Origin: Nitrospinaceae bacterium | Lineage (GTDB): Bacteria; Nitrospinota; Nitrospinia; Nitrospinales; Nitrospinaceae | Direction: 5' to 3' | Assembly: GCA_029261535.1 (NCBI GenBank) | Contig: JAJDBF010000013.1 | Location: forward strand, 1 to 55,634 | Length of the DNA: 55,634 bases | Part shown: piece by piece, positions 16,419 to 25,900 of the stretch | Layout of the letters: each line of letters starts with the position of its first letter | Numbering within the stretch: the first letter of the stretch is position 1 | Notes under the pieces: generated by a model | Databases searched by the model: none | The model's input: only the letters and a program-made list of their open reading frames with translations | What the model was told of the DNA's origin: nothing | Program-made: the position numbers and the translations under genes

Positions 16419-17561
16419 CTAAATGAGAGTCGAGACGGTCTGGTTCCGGCCATTTTGTTTGGCCTCGTAGAGGGCCTTGTCCGCCGCCTCCACCAGGGAT
16501 GCGGATTGGCGGTTGCGCGTTTTTTTTATGGTCGCGACCCCCAAGCTGATGGTCAGATGGGGACTGACATCATTTTCCGAATGGGCGATTTGTAAGTCGA
16601 GCACGGTGTGTCGAATCATTTCGGTGATTTTTCGAGCGTGCTCTGAATCCGTTGTCGGTAGCACGGCGACAAACTCCTCGCCTCCGTATCGTGCCACAAA
16701 ATCGCCGGCCCGGTTGAGACTGTCACAAAGCCCCCGGGCAACGGTCTTCAGGCATTCATCGCCCTGCACATGACCGTAGGTGTCATTGTATTTTTTAAAA
16801 AAGTCGATGTCGATCAATATCAGTGACAGAGGTTGCATATCCCGACTCGCCCGGTTCCACTCTTTCTCCAGTATTAGATCGAATGATCGCCTGTTATATA
16901 TTCCGGTCAGACCATCGGTTTGCGACAAGGTCTCCAATTCCTTTTCTATTTTTTTTCGTTCCGTGATGTCCCGGATATTTCCCGAAAACAGCTGGTTCCC
17001 ACCCAATTTAAATTCGGCGATGCCCAGTTCAATTGGAAATTCTTTGCCGTCACTTTTCAATCCTGTGACTTCTACCAGGGTACCAATGATCCGTTTTTCA
17101 CTCGTCCTCAAATACCTCGACAAAGCATTTTTATGTTTCTCAATAAATTCATCAGGCATCAATTGGGTGACATTTTTTCCGACAACTTCCTCTGCGCGAT
17201 AGCCGAACATTTTTTCTGCCGCCGGATTGAAGGCACGGATAATGGATTGCCCGTCCAGGGTGATGATTCCATCTACAGTATTTTCAAACAGCGTCTGGGC
17301 CTGAATGCGGGCCAGTTTATGCTCATAGGCCAGGGCACACACAAGCGCAATAGTCAGAATGATTCCGGCTGTCAAATACGGTTGCACACGGACCACTAGA
17401 ATAGATGCGCTGGAAATGAAGGTCCCCGCCAGGAGAATCCACTGGGTATGCTTTTGAATATCATTCCTGAATCTATTCAAACCAGGCTCAAGGCAAAAGG
17501 ATTGATGTGTAGGAAAGTTTCCCCAAGGAGGTAAAAAAAACCGTGATTCAAAATATGCCAA
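16419..17561 (-). CDS. Membrane-bound PAS-GGDEF diguanylate cyclase
   Basis: 380 residues. Two hydrophobic helices (about 40-83) are followed by a PAS domain (about 90-205: FENTVDGIITLDGQSIIRAFNPAAEKMFGY, NIRDITERKKIE) and a GGDEF domain (about 212-375). The catalytic loop is ARYGGEEFVAVLP, and an RxxD inhibitory site (RAGD) lies five residues upstream of GGEEF, so product feedback is expected. DGLTGIYNRRSFD and DIDFFKKYNDTYGHVQGDE are intact. It should make cyclic-di-GMP. No EAL domain. The gene stands alone and converges with the DUF2007 gene. Confidence 0.93.
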   Translation of the reverse strand: MAYFESRFFLPPWGNFPTHQSFCLEPGLNRFRNDIQKHTQWILLAGTFISSASILVVRVQPYLTAGIILTIALVCALAYEHKLARIQAQTLFENTVDGIITLDGQSIIRAFNPAAEKMFGYRAEEVVGKNVTQLMPDEFIEKHKNALSRYLRTSEKRIIGTLVEVTGLKSDGKEFPIELGIAEFKLGGNQLFSGNIRDITERKKIEKELETLSQTDGLTGIYNRRSFDLILEKEWNRASRDMQPLSLILIDIDFFKKYNDTYGHVQGDECLKTVARGLCDSLNRAGDFVARYGGEEFVAVLPTTDSEHARKITEMIRHTVLDLQIAHSENDVSPHLTISLGVATIKKTRNRQSASLVEAADKALYEAKQNGRNQTVSTLI

Positions 17562-17727
17562 CCGGAAAATTTAATCAATAGACATCTTTTAAAATTTGAC
17601 CTTTTGGGCCACTCGCCTCTCCACCACCTCCTGAACCTGCCTCTATGAGCTGACGCTCAGAATAGTCGTGCAATTCTGCATAGTGTCGTCCTGAGCTTGT
17701 CAAAGGAAGATCTCCATCGTTAAGATA

Positions 17728-18267
17728 TTATAAAGAATGACATAGTGTTCCTTTGATTTTTTTCAGTGCCGCCTTGATATGATCGGAAAGAGCCTGAGCC
17801 GAAATCTTCATAGCTCGCGCCGCATGCTTCTTCTTTATTCCGCCATAGAACACCAGACAAATGGCCATGAGTTGTTTGTCCGTCATGGACATTTCTTCTA
17901 ACTTAATATTCGTCTGCCTGAGATCTTCGAAACCGGGGACACAGCCATAGCCGCCGCCAGCCTGCATCGACTTGCGGGCATTCGCCACGCCCTCCAATAC
18001 GCCCGGATCAAGATACGTCATGTGCCGCTCCAATGCAGGTTCCTCCTCCGGCAAATCCAATTCATTCAACCTATGAATTTTGAAAAACTGCAGGATTCCC
18101 TTTTCCTTCAGTTCCTGATGATGATGCTGGCACAGCATCACTTCGTCGGGGATTCCTGTTTCAGCATTTGTCCCTTTGTCTAGCAAGGTGACAACTCGAA
18201 CTCCTGTTGAACAATAAGAACGCCCCTTGGCAACCAACCGGCATTTATTTTTCATTTCGCTTTTCAT
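17728..18267 (-). CDS. Regulator-like protein with sigma-region-4-type HTH
   Basis: 179 residues from the ATG at 18265-18267, which has GGAG six bases upstream; the frame is open 22 codons further up through repeat DNA. The N-terminal half contains scattered Cys/His (CRLVAKGRSYC, CQHHHQEL) that could bind a metal. The C-terminal 55 residues (MTDKQLMAICLVFYGGIKKK, then HAARAMKISAQALSDHIKAA, then LKKIKG) match the spacing of sigma-70 region 4 or LuxR-type HTHs. It sits at the edge of the prophage-like element and may activate its late genes. That role is inferred from position only. Confidence 0.55.
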   Translation of the reverse strand: MKSEMKNKCRLVAKGRSYCSTGVRVVTLLDKGTNAETGIPDEVMLCQHHHQELKEKGILQFFKIHRLNELDLPEEEPALERHMTYLDPGVLEGVANARKSMQAGGGYGCVPGFEDLRQTNIKLEEMSMTDKQLMAICLVFYGGIKKKHAARAMKISAQALSDHIKAALKKIKGTLCHSL

Positions 18268-18481
18268 ATTTCTCCAAGCAGTTAAAAGAGACCACCCATA
18301 GTAAAAAATTTCTGTTCCGGCAGTTCGCACCACCTTGCACTCCTCGCGGAGGGCGACGTAAGCTATCAGAAATTATTGAGCACATCACATAAGGCTTTAA
18401 AGTTCGCTGACCGCAAGGTCCGCTGGCCGTGCGCCGAGCACCCGCAAGGTCCGCGACCAATAACAGTTTTTGGAGATGCCC

Positions 18482-18916
18482 TTAATGGATTTGCTTGTTC
18501 TTTAAATAGCGTTTGAATCCTTCTTCATCCACCTCAACGAATACCGAAAACCAGGCCGGTGGATCCGGGTCCAGCAAGTCTCCCTGCAAACTTTGGGGCA
18601 GTGGGTCGGGCATGCCCGGCACCGGCACGCCATTGATATAATCCCGACCATTGGCGCATTGAATCCGCCAATAATCGCGTGCCAGGCGAAAATGAAACCA
18701 CATCGCCGCCAGAGTGGCTCGGGTTTCATATAAGTAGCGGCCACAATAAAAGCAACGCCAGCCTCCATCAAAACGAAAAAGACCCGCCTTGCCACAGCCG
18801 CGCTTCAATCGCTCCCCCGATTGTAAAATCACCTGTTCAACACGACAGGTTTTCCAGGGCTCCCACTTCTGTGGTCGCCTGCGCACTGCACGCAACTTCA
18901 ATTTAATTTGTCTCAT
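18482..18916 (-). CDS. Hypothetical protein with CxxC zinc-finger-like motif
   Basis: 144 residues. AAGGA precedes the ATG. The basic N-terminus (MRQIKLKLRAVRRRP) is followed by a Cys cluster (TCRVEQVIL, RGCGKAGLFRF, GGWRCFYCGRYLYE) that looks like a small zinc ribbon, then a Trp/Tyr-rich part ending with an acidic tail. It is divergent from the S24 repressor across a 248-base regulatory gap, the position of early genes in temperate phages. No family recognised. Confidence 0.55.
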   Translation of the reverse strand: MRQIKLKLRAVRRRPQKWEPWKTCRVEQVILQSGERLKRGCGKAGLFRFDGGWRCFYCGRYLYETRATLAAMWFHFRLARDYWRIQCANGRDYINGVPVPGMPDPLPQSLQGDLLDPDPPAWFSVFVEVDEEGFKRYLKNKQIH

Positions 18917-18978
18917 ATTAATCCTTTCGGAAATTTTATTGAAAAAATGGTTGGTAATCCGAAAAATTTGTTTATATT

Positions 18979-19131
18979 ATTGTCCAGCCCCTCCATGCTA
19001 AACCGATCCCGATTCAGGTGTATGGAGAAGCGGACTGCCGGATAAAAACCTGTATTCCCTTGTAACTATTCAAAATAGGGAATTTTGTCCCATATCCACT
19101 TAAATCATGGTATAATTGTCCTTTATTGTCA
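18979..19131. promoter_or_regulatory. Divergent control region of the prophage-like element
   Basis: Between the divergent 18482-18916 gene and the repressor gene the heptamer ATTGTCC occurs at 18979-18985 and 19115-19121, with TTTGTCC at 19084-19090 and TTGTCA at 19126-19131. A dyad CAAAAT-N5-ATTTTG lies at 19071-19087. These are plausible operator half-sites for the adjacent repressor. A TATAAT with an upstream TG (extended -10) is at 19108-19116. Confidence 0.4.
19108..19116 (+). promoter_or_regulatory. Extended -10 promoter of the repressor gene
   Basis: TGGTATAAT combines a perfect TATAAT with the TGn extension. It ends 48 bases before the chosen ATG. TTGTCC 20 bases upstream is too far to be an ideal -35, so the extended -10 probably dominates. 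Confidence 0.5.
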
Positions 19132-19164
19132 ACGAATATTTCCGATTTCCGAAACTTTTTCCTT

Positions 19165-20046
19165 ATGAAAGCTATTTTGTTCCGAATTTCAGGATTGCGC
19201 GACCGCCTCTCTCTCACACGATTTTGCCTGGAGGTCGGGTTGAACTACGAAAAGCTCAAAAAAGCGTTCCAGCGCAATACGATGCCAGACGCAGAAACGC
19301 TTTACCTGATTGCCAGCCACTTTCATATTGATCTCGGCTGGCTGGTGTCGGGTCAACCGCAGGATTCCGCCAGCCATCGGTCGGTGGGTCAGCGTCTTAA
19401 AGCTTTTCGCAAATACAAGGGATGGAATCGGGCTCAATGCGCCAGCCTCTTTGGGCTGAAGGAAACTGTTTTGCAATGGTATGAAGAAGGCTCCGGAGCC
19501 ATTTCCCTGAATTATCTGAAAGAACTCGAAGGCAAGACTTCACTTGGTCTTGCAAGTTTCCAGCGCGAGAATCATTCCTCTGCCGCGGCCCCACCAGAAT
19601 TACGCGTCATCGCACCGGAAAATATGGATCGCGGACCCGGCATCAAAAAAGAGGACTATGTTTCTATTCCTCTGACCGACTCTGCCATCGCCGCCGGTCA
19701 GCCGATCATTCAGGAAGAAAATATTGAAGACTATGTCTTGTTGCATATTCGCGCCGCAGGAAAAAGAACCGATCTTGTCGCCAGCCGGGTAGACGGCAAT
19801 TCGATGGAGCCCATGTTGCATTCCGGAGATATCATTGTGATCGACCGACACGATAAAACCATTGCCAGAAACAAAATGTATGCTGTATTTTATGAAGAAG
19901 GACTGACTGCAAAATACCTTGAGCGACAGGAAGACTGGCTCATCCTGCGGCCCATCAACCCTCATTCCAAAGTCCAGATCATTCGCCTTTGCGAGCAACC
20001 CGATCCTGTGGTGGGTCGCATCATCGGCTCCTGGAAGGAACTTTAA
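19165..20046 (+). CDS. CI/LexA-type prophage repressor with two HTH domains (S24 peptidase fold)
   Basis: 293 residues from the ATG at 19165; a TTG 13 codons upstream is possible. There are two N-terminal helix-turn-helix regions (about 8-63: LSLTRFCLEVGLNYEKLKKA; about 73-125: VGQRLKAFRKYKGWNRAQCA). The S24 domain follows (about 165-290): a cleavage-site-like AIAAGQP (Ala177-Gly178), catalytic Ser213 in DGNSMEPMLHSGD and Lys250 in EGLTAKYLE. All three elements needed for RecA-stimulated self-cleavage are present, so it should be inactivated by DNA damage. It is followed three bases later by a receiver-domain gene. Confidence 0.88.
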   Translation: MKAILFRISGLRDRLSLTRFCLEVGLNYEKLKKAFQRNTMPDAETLYLIASHFHIDLGWLVSGQPQDSASHRSVGQRLKAFRKYKGWNRAQCASLFGLKETVLQWYEEGSGAISLNYLKELEGKTSLGLASFQRENHSSAAAPPELRVIAPENMDRGPGIKKEDYVSIPLTDSAIAAGQPIIQEENIEDYVLLHIRAAGKRTDLVASRVDGNSMEPMLHSGDIIVIDRHDKTIARNKMYAVFYEEGLTAKYLERQEDWLILRPINPHSKVQIIRLCEQPDPVVGRIIGSWKEL

Positions 20047-20049
20047 TTT

Positions 20050-20463
20050 ATGAGCGAATCCACCAGCCTGCCGGGATTTAAAATTCTTCTGGCTGAAGAC
20101 AACCCGCTCAATCAGGATCTGGCCCAGCGACTCCTCACCAAACGTGGTCACAATGTGACCGTCGTCGGAAATGGCAAACTCGCCCTGGAAAAACTGGAGC
20201 AGGAAACCTTTGACCTCGTGCTGATGGATCTTGAGATGCCGGAGATGGACGGCTTGGAAGCCACACGCACCATTCGTGAACGAAGCAAGGAGCAATCCGG
20301 ATTTTCACTACCCGTGATCGCCATGACAGCCTACGATGAACAGGAAATGAAAAAAGAAATCGCCGAGGCCGGTTTTGACGGGGTAATTAATAAACCGTTC
20401 CGACCGAAAGAACTCGACAGCGAAATCCGCGCCATCGTTGAAAAAACGCGGGGGGAGGACTGA
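20050..20463 (+). CDS. Stand-alone response-regulator receiver protein
   Basis: 137 residues and only a receiver domain: acidic pair in LLAEDNPLNQ, phospho-acceptor Asp60 in LVLMDLEMPEMDGLEA, a conserved Thr in IAMTAYDEQ and Lys in VINKPFRPKEL. The sequence resembles receiver modules of hybrid histidine kinases. Its ATG is three bases after the repressor TAA, so the two are almost certainly one transcript. No kinase is nearby. It has no output domain and may act through protein contacts, possibly on the repressor; that is inference from gene position. Confidence 0.9.
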   Translation: MSESTSLPGFKILLAEDNPLNQDLAQRLLTKRGHNVTVVGNGKLALEKLEQETFDLVLMDLEMPEMDGLEATRTIRERSKEQSGFSLPVIAMTAYDEQEMKKEIAEAGFDGVINKPFRPKELDSEIRAIVEKTRGED

Positions 20464-20490
20464 AGAAATTTCCCTTGAGAATTTTTACGC

Positions 20491-20799
20491 CTAATTTGAA
20501 GGTGCCACCGGCCAGTGCTGGTCATCACGATAATCGGTGGGAGGTCCAGCTTCCAGTGTATCGCTGGCTGTGCGCACCGATTTCACCCAACTCCACATTC
20601 CTAAAATCGCCTGCAATTCTGCAGACTCTGCTGTGGTGATAACGCCGCGTGTTTCTTTCAGGTGAAGCTCCGCCGCATGAGCAAGGATATTTTGCTGTTT
20701 CCATTCAGGACCGATCACCTTCGTGATCCGCCGCCGCGCTTCGTTCTTGATACGTTTGATCGGGTTGATCGACTCGGTACTGATTCTAAACTGCCCCAT
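20491..20799 (-). CDS. Hypothetical phage protein, tail-fibre-assembly-like position
   Basis: 102 residues. A basic helical N-terminus (INPIKRIKNEARRRITKVIG) leads to a helical middle and a C-terminal DYRDDQHWPVAP, reminiscent of the W/P-containing end of tail-fibre assembly or DUF4376-type proteins. It is the last gene of the minus-strand structural operon, right after the fibre gene, where fibre chaperones are common. The homology is not certain. Confidence 0.5.
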   Translation of the reverse strand: MGQFRISTESINPIKRIKNEARRRITKVIGPEWKQQNILAHAAELHLKETRGVITTAESAELQAILGMWSWVKSVRTASDTLEAGPPTDYRDDQHWPVAPSN

Positions 20800-20812
20800 A
20801 ATTTACCCCTCC

Positions 20813-21916
20813 TCAGTTCCAGAAAAGTGAAACGTTTTCAAAATTGAAAACTTTATTATTTGCCGAGACCAGTTTCCACTTCATTGACGACCCACTCGGC
20901 TGACCGGAAAGATCAACCCCGCCGCTCAGCATACTCTGCCAGGGGAAGCCCACTCCTTGGGCGGTCAAGGTCGCCTGGGTGAAAGTCGTGCCGCCATCAC
21001 GCGAGACATAACCTGAAATATCGGTATCCGGTGTGATCGCGCTGACCGGTGTAATCAAGAAACTGAGATGCGCTTCGGTTGGCACGGCGTTAGCCGTGAT
21101 GGCTGTAGATTGCACAGTGATGTTGGCATCGGCGGGTGCGACTTCCATTTTCACAAGACCCAGATTACGGTCTGCCACGCCCAGCGTATAGCCAGAATCG
21201 CTGGCAATGTTATAACCGTTAAAACCACTGCGCTCATAATAGCCATCACCAGCGTTACCGGCGACAAGACCGATATCATCATTTGCCGCATCGGAACTGA
21301 TGTCGAGAATCACCACATAGTCTTTGGTTTCATCGACGGAAAATAACAACCAGTCGGAAACAATGGTGGTGTTCACCGGGACGATACCGGTACCGGATGC
21401 ACCACTGAACAACACTTCCACTGGCGCGTTTACCGTTGCGGCCACACCGGATCGTTCACCGATGGAAACGTTGTCGATCTTCATTCCCCCACCCGCCAAC
21501 GCCGCATTCAAGGTAAGCCGAACGTAGGCTCCGGAAGTGGTGATATTTGCGCCCTTAAGAATATTGCGGATGGAAAAATTAACGAAGCCGGTGCTGTTGG
21601 AGTTGGCGGTTTTTGTCCAGGAGTCGGCTCCGGCCCCCACTCCGTTCTTGTAAAAATCACCGGCTGAATCGTAGACCTGGTTGGATGATGCTGGCAGGTC
21701 AATATACGTTTCAGTGCTGAAAGGGTTGACCACGCCATCGACCAGGTTCAATTGACCCAGCGCAAAGATGCCAGCGGCAAGCGTCGTGTTGTAGCCGATG
21801 TTGGATTTAATCGAAGACACCTCTTGAGCCAGAATCGGCCATTTGGTGATGTCGACACCGCCGAGGCCCAATGTTGAGATGGCGCGAACCGCATCGCCTT
21901 TATAGTTGATGGTCAT
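20813..21916 (-). CDS. Putative tail fibre / receptor-binding protein
   Basis: 367 residues, low in Cys, rich in G, S, T and N, beta-strand-like throughout (for example FSIRNILKGANITTSGAYVR, DGYYERSGFNGYNIA, DISGYVSRDGGTTFTQATL). No transmembrane segment or enzyme motif. It is the largest of the fibre-like genes at the end of the tail-tip cluster, the typical position of a receptor-binding fibre. Assigned from composition and position rather than from a recognised family. Confidence 0.55.
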   Translation of the reverse strand: MTINYKGDAVRAISTLGLGGVDITKWPILAQEVSSIKSNIGYNTTLAAGIFALGQLNLVDGVVNPFSTETYIDLPASSNQVYDSAGDFYKNGVGAGADSWTKTANSNSTGFVNFSIRNILKGANITTSGAYVRLTLNAALAGGGMKIDNVSIGERSGVAATVNAPVEVLFSGASGTGIVPVNTTIVSDWLLFSVDETKDYVVILDISSDAANDDIGLVAGNAGDGYYERSGFNGYNIASDSGYTLGVADRNLGLVKMEVAPADANITVQSTAITANAVPTEAHLSFLITPVSAITPDTDISGYVSRDGGTTFTQATLTAQGVGFPWQSMLSGGVDLSGQPSGSSMKWKLVSANNKVFNFENVSLFWN

Positions 21917-21925
21917 GGTGTTCCT

Positions 21926-22384
21926 TTAAACAACAGGTTTAATATTGAAGTGAATGACGACCGTGATTTCCGCACCAGGCTCGGTCGCCCCCACCCCTTT
22001 GACTTTCAACCCCAGTTTTTCCGGGGTCGTCGCCAGCGGGTCATAGTTCAACCCGGTCACTTGGGTATTGCCACTGGTCTGGCCAATATTGATGGTCACC
22101 GTTTTTCCCTGCTCGATTCCGTTTTTTAAAAAGTCCACCGAGAAGGCACCGCCGATGGGTGCCATCCTCGCGTACAGTGAAACCGCAGTGATGACGACCG
22201 CCTCATCGAACAGGAAATCGTTGAAGAACACTTCCCCGTCCACCGCCTCGCCGCCCAGCGGGATAACTAGATAATGCGCCGCCGATTGATCGAGCTTGTC
22301 GGCCCACCGCTCGACATCCAGTTCCCAGGCCTCATTTCCGGTGTCCGGTTTGGTCAGGTTGAGTCGCGTCGTGGTCTCCGGCAT
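21926..22384 (-). CDS. Phage tail-appendage protein
   Basis: 152 residues. The N-terminus MPETTTRLNLTKPDTGNEAW matches the start of many phage fibre or appendage proteins (T-x-LxLxKPxxGdxxW). The rest is beta-rich (AVVITAVSLYARM, ITVVIHFNIKPVV). It lies between the collar-like protein and the fibre, all on one strand with gaps of nine bases or fewer. Confidence 0.6.
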   Translation of the reverse strand: MPETTTRLNLTKPDTGNEAWELDVERWADKLDQSAAHYLVIPLGGEAVDGEVFFNDFLFDEAVVITAVSLYARMAPIGGAFSVDFLKNGIEQGKTVTINIGQTSGNTQVTGLNYDPLATTPEKLGLKVKGVGATEPGAEITVVIHFNIKPVV

Positions 22385-22387
22385 GAT

Positions 22388-22744
22388 TTAGGAAACCCTC
22401 TGGTAAGTGTGTTCGATGGTGACCGTCATAGTATCGTTGGCCCCCTTGTTCTTGACCGCAAAACCGATGCGCGTAAGCATGTCTCCGGAACTTGCCGCGT
22501 TAAAAATCCCAGCCTCGGTCAACGCCCCGGTCCCCACTCCCGGTCCAAGCGTTGCCACATAAGTGACCTTCTTGTCCGAACGCATCACAGATGTCAACGC
22601 CACTCGTGACAATTCTGTTTGTAAAGTCGTATCGGTTCCGACCGGTGCATTGATGCCGGTGCCCACCGCCAAATGAGACATGGCGATCTGGTTTTTTTCT
22701 GCCATCTGGTCCGCCATGTGTTGCAAGCCACTATCGACGATCAT
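22388..22744 (-). CDS. Phage tail-collar/fibre N-terminal-like protein
   Basis: 118 residues from the ATG at 22742-22744, preceded by AGGAG. The pattern HLAVGTG...APVGTDTTLQTELSR...VTYVATLGPG...ALTEAGIFNAASSGDMLTRIGF is that of small phage structural proteins related to tail-collar or fibre N-terminal domains. It follows the tail-hub gene, as in many siphophages. Confidence 0.65.
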   Translation of the reverse strand: MIVDSGLQHMADQMAEKNQIAMSHLAVGTGINAPVGTDTTLQTELSRVALTSVMRSDKKVTYVATLGPGVGTGALTEAGIFNAASSGDMLTRIGFAVKNKGANDTMTVTIEHTYQRVS

Positions 22745-22919
22745 CGTTTTCTCCTTTGTGTATTTTTGAAATATAAAATTTTTCAATCGGATCAGTGATC
22801 CCTGCCTCGATCCTTCTTTCTAACGGGCGGGTTATCAGCATCCGTTTTCTATCTTTTAATTTTCCATCGGGGCCCGAGATTTCAATCGTCAGGGTTTCCC
22901 GCGCCAGCAGATGATCCAT
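22731..22919 (-). CDS. Small hypothetical phage protein
   Basis: 62 residues. Its ATG (22917-22919) overlaps the TAA of the hub gene, so it is translationally coupled. It is highly charged (GPDGKLKDRKRMLITRPLER) with no recognised motif. Its end overlaps the start of the collar-like gene by 14 bases. Confidence 0.5.
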   Translation of the reverse strand: MDHLLARETLTIEISGPDGKLKDRKRMLITRPLERRIEAGITDPIEKFYISKIHKGENDDRR

Positions 22920-25900
22920 TACATCAACACCTCGCGACCGCCCCAGCCGGTGAAGCCCCAGGCCTGATTGCCCCAACCACCTTCAGCAGAAGAAAACGCG
23001 GCCTCGCCTGCACCGGCCCTATCGAGAGCTTCAGCAAGATTCAGGTGGTGCAATAAAACTTCCGCCACCTCTGAACTCTCTCCAGTTAACAGTGACGATT
23101 GAAACAACCAATCTTCCATCGCCTGCACGGGTTCCGTGACATCGGCAGGTTGGTCCCAAAAACCTGCCAGTTCCTGCGCTGAAACGGGATTGTTTCCGCC
23201 CGTCTGCCAGTTCAAAAAAAGGGTCAGGATTTCATCACCGGCGACCTCCTCCTGCGCGGTCTCCTGTAAGAATTCGATCGGGAATAAATGAAATTGTAGA
23301 CGCACCGCCTGCAGGCCGTCCGGGGTTTCCTCCCCGGCAAGATCGGTCCGTCCCGTCAGCCGGGCAAAGACTCCGTTCAACCCGGTATCAGGATGATCCA
23401 GTTTGACGATGTCTCCCCACTCAAGATCCAGATGCGCAAGGGCCACATCACATTCCAGTAAGGTGGGCGGACGCGACAACTCTGCCAGATAAAAACCGGC
23501 CAGATCCTCAGCCATCGCAGGCACCGCACACCAGTCGAGAGGTCGACCACCGGGCGGCTCCACGTTGCCAAAAAGTTCCGACTGCACCGTATCCTGCACG
23601 CGCAACAATTTTCGATAGCGGTCCCTGCGGACAGTTGCACTCCAGTCCCGTTCATAAGGCAGATTGAGGGCAGTACTGAGGGCGTTGGTTTTGCCACGTA
23701 TCAGTTTCACTCGCGGATGGTTACTTGCCGGATGCAACAGCACGGTGGCATCGCTCAGGGTTTTAACTTCCTGGCCTTCGAGACCGGCAGAGGTATTGAG
23801 CGGATGGAACAGCAAGCGCGATCGTCCCGCCGGACTCCACAACAACCGACTGCGACTCGACACCATCCACGCTTGCCAGAGTTCAGCCAGCGTCTGTCTC
23901 TGCTGAACCACACCCGACAGGCGATACCCGCCTGGCACCGCGCCCAGCAACAAACTGCCGGTGCTGGCAAACGATGCGCTGTCGATGGAAGCATCCGGAA
24001 GGAGCAAAATATTTTTAAGTGACCATAAAAATAAATGGTCGGGCCGCTCCAGCAAACTATTCGGGACACCGCTCACCGAACCTGCAGGATCATCTATCAC
24101 TCCACTCACATCCGCTGTGATATCCCCGGAAGATTTCAAGCGTCGGCGGGCGTATTCGATTTCAAACGCCGTGTGCAGAACATAGACCGTCCGACCATCG
24201 CTCGATCCCAGGTACTCCACCTCAACCTCGCGTCCGCTGAACCACGACCAGTCGGCATTGACCGCAGAGGTAACATCAAAAAAATCGACCACCGTTCTTG
24301 TTGGTTTTTCCGTCACCGCAGACAACGAAGGTTGCAAAGAGGCTTGCGTGGTAGCACCGGATTTCAAAGTCTGCTGGGATTGCTGTGTGGCCTGGGTCCC
24401 GTGCGGATAAAACAGAAGTCGCTTGACACTGGTCAGGCTCACGGTCCACTGTCCGCCCTGCGCACCTACCGAAAGTGTCATGGTGCCGGGCTGGGCCGAA
24501 CCGTTTAAAGTGAAGGAAGATGTGTAATCAAAATTGGCACGCGCCGGATTCCATTTCGCTACTTTATTCCCGTGAAAAAACAGGGCGGCTTCGCCGATAC
24601 CGAACAATCCACCTTCTACATTGAGATTGAGCTGGTACTCACCGTGGGTGGCCCCGGTCGGTGCCGAGGGAAACGTGATGGTGACAAAAGTCAGACCGGC
24701 AATCAGATTTTGATATTTTCCAGTACCAGAAACCGCCCCCTGTTCAACGACATGGTCGGCATTGGACGTGGGAGCAATCGACGGTTGCGGAATATCGATG
24801 GGAAAACCAAAGGTGTCGAGATGGTTGTGGGTGATGTCCGTCGACCCTGTGGTCACCGCTGAATCATCATCCGCCGGGGGCGACAGGGTTCCCACCTCGC
24901 CCACACCCGACAGGCGAACAGCAATGGAATCGGAGGACAGCCTTTCTTCCATAAAATGTTCGACCCGTAACAGCACCCGACCAATCTGCCCCAGCGGTGC
25001 CATAACATCGGCCTGCCGCAGATTCAATTTACGGCTTGCCTGATTGATTCTGGCGTAACGCGAACGTAGATTCGGTTGCATGGCAAACGATGCGTCAACG
25101 GCGGTATTCCCACCTGCCACTTCATCGAATTGCGCCTGCAAAAATTTGGTATCGACCGAACGCACCTCGCGCGGTTGGCTGGAAAAAATAACTTCTCCCT
25201 TAACCACGTCCAACGTGTAATCCGCCGGGTCCACCGGATGCCCACCCACACAGACGCGGCTGATCGACTGAATCGGGAACACCGGGTCACTGAAAAGAAA
25301 ACGATGGTCGCTCACCTTTTCCAGAACCTCGTCATCGGCAAAATGAAACTCGGCGATGCCACTGCATCCGGTAAACTGGTTGACCGTCTTGCCGGTATAA
25401 ATAATTTCGTCGTCGTTCAGCACCAGCGTGCTGGTGTTGGGAAAGTCCTCCGTACTCGCCACGTCCAGCGTGCTCGAGCCCGGTAAGGCAACCGAAGTCA
25501 AACGGGTGCGCTTCACATTGCGCACACGAATCCCCGGCACCTGGCTCACCGCACCGATGACGATAGGTCGCGTCTTGCCCAGGTTTTGCAAAGGAACATT
25601 GGGGTAATCACTCAACGTGACAGGAGTGCCCAGCCCTTTCCGCCCCAGCGATTCCGAAAAAGGGGTCAACGGCAGTCGGCATTCGGACGCATCGTATTGC
25701 ACCGGATCGGCAATCACTCCGGCGAATAGCGGTGCCAGATCACTTTCATCCAGACCTTCACCCTCGAACCATTGGTAAAGAGTCACCATGGCAAGCTCTG
25801 GTGGGTACTGTGCAAACAAATCGGAAAAACGCGTGGCACCCGGTGCCAGGTTGGACGGACCGTTCCACAAGATGACTGCCTTCAGCGTGTCGGGACCGGC

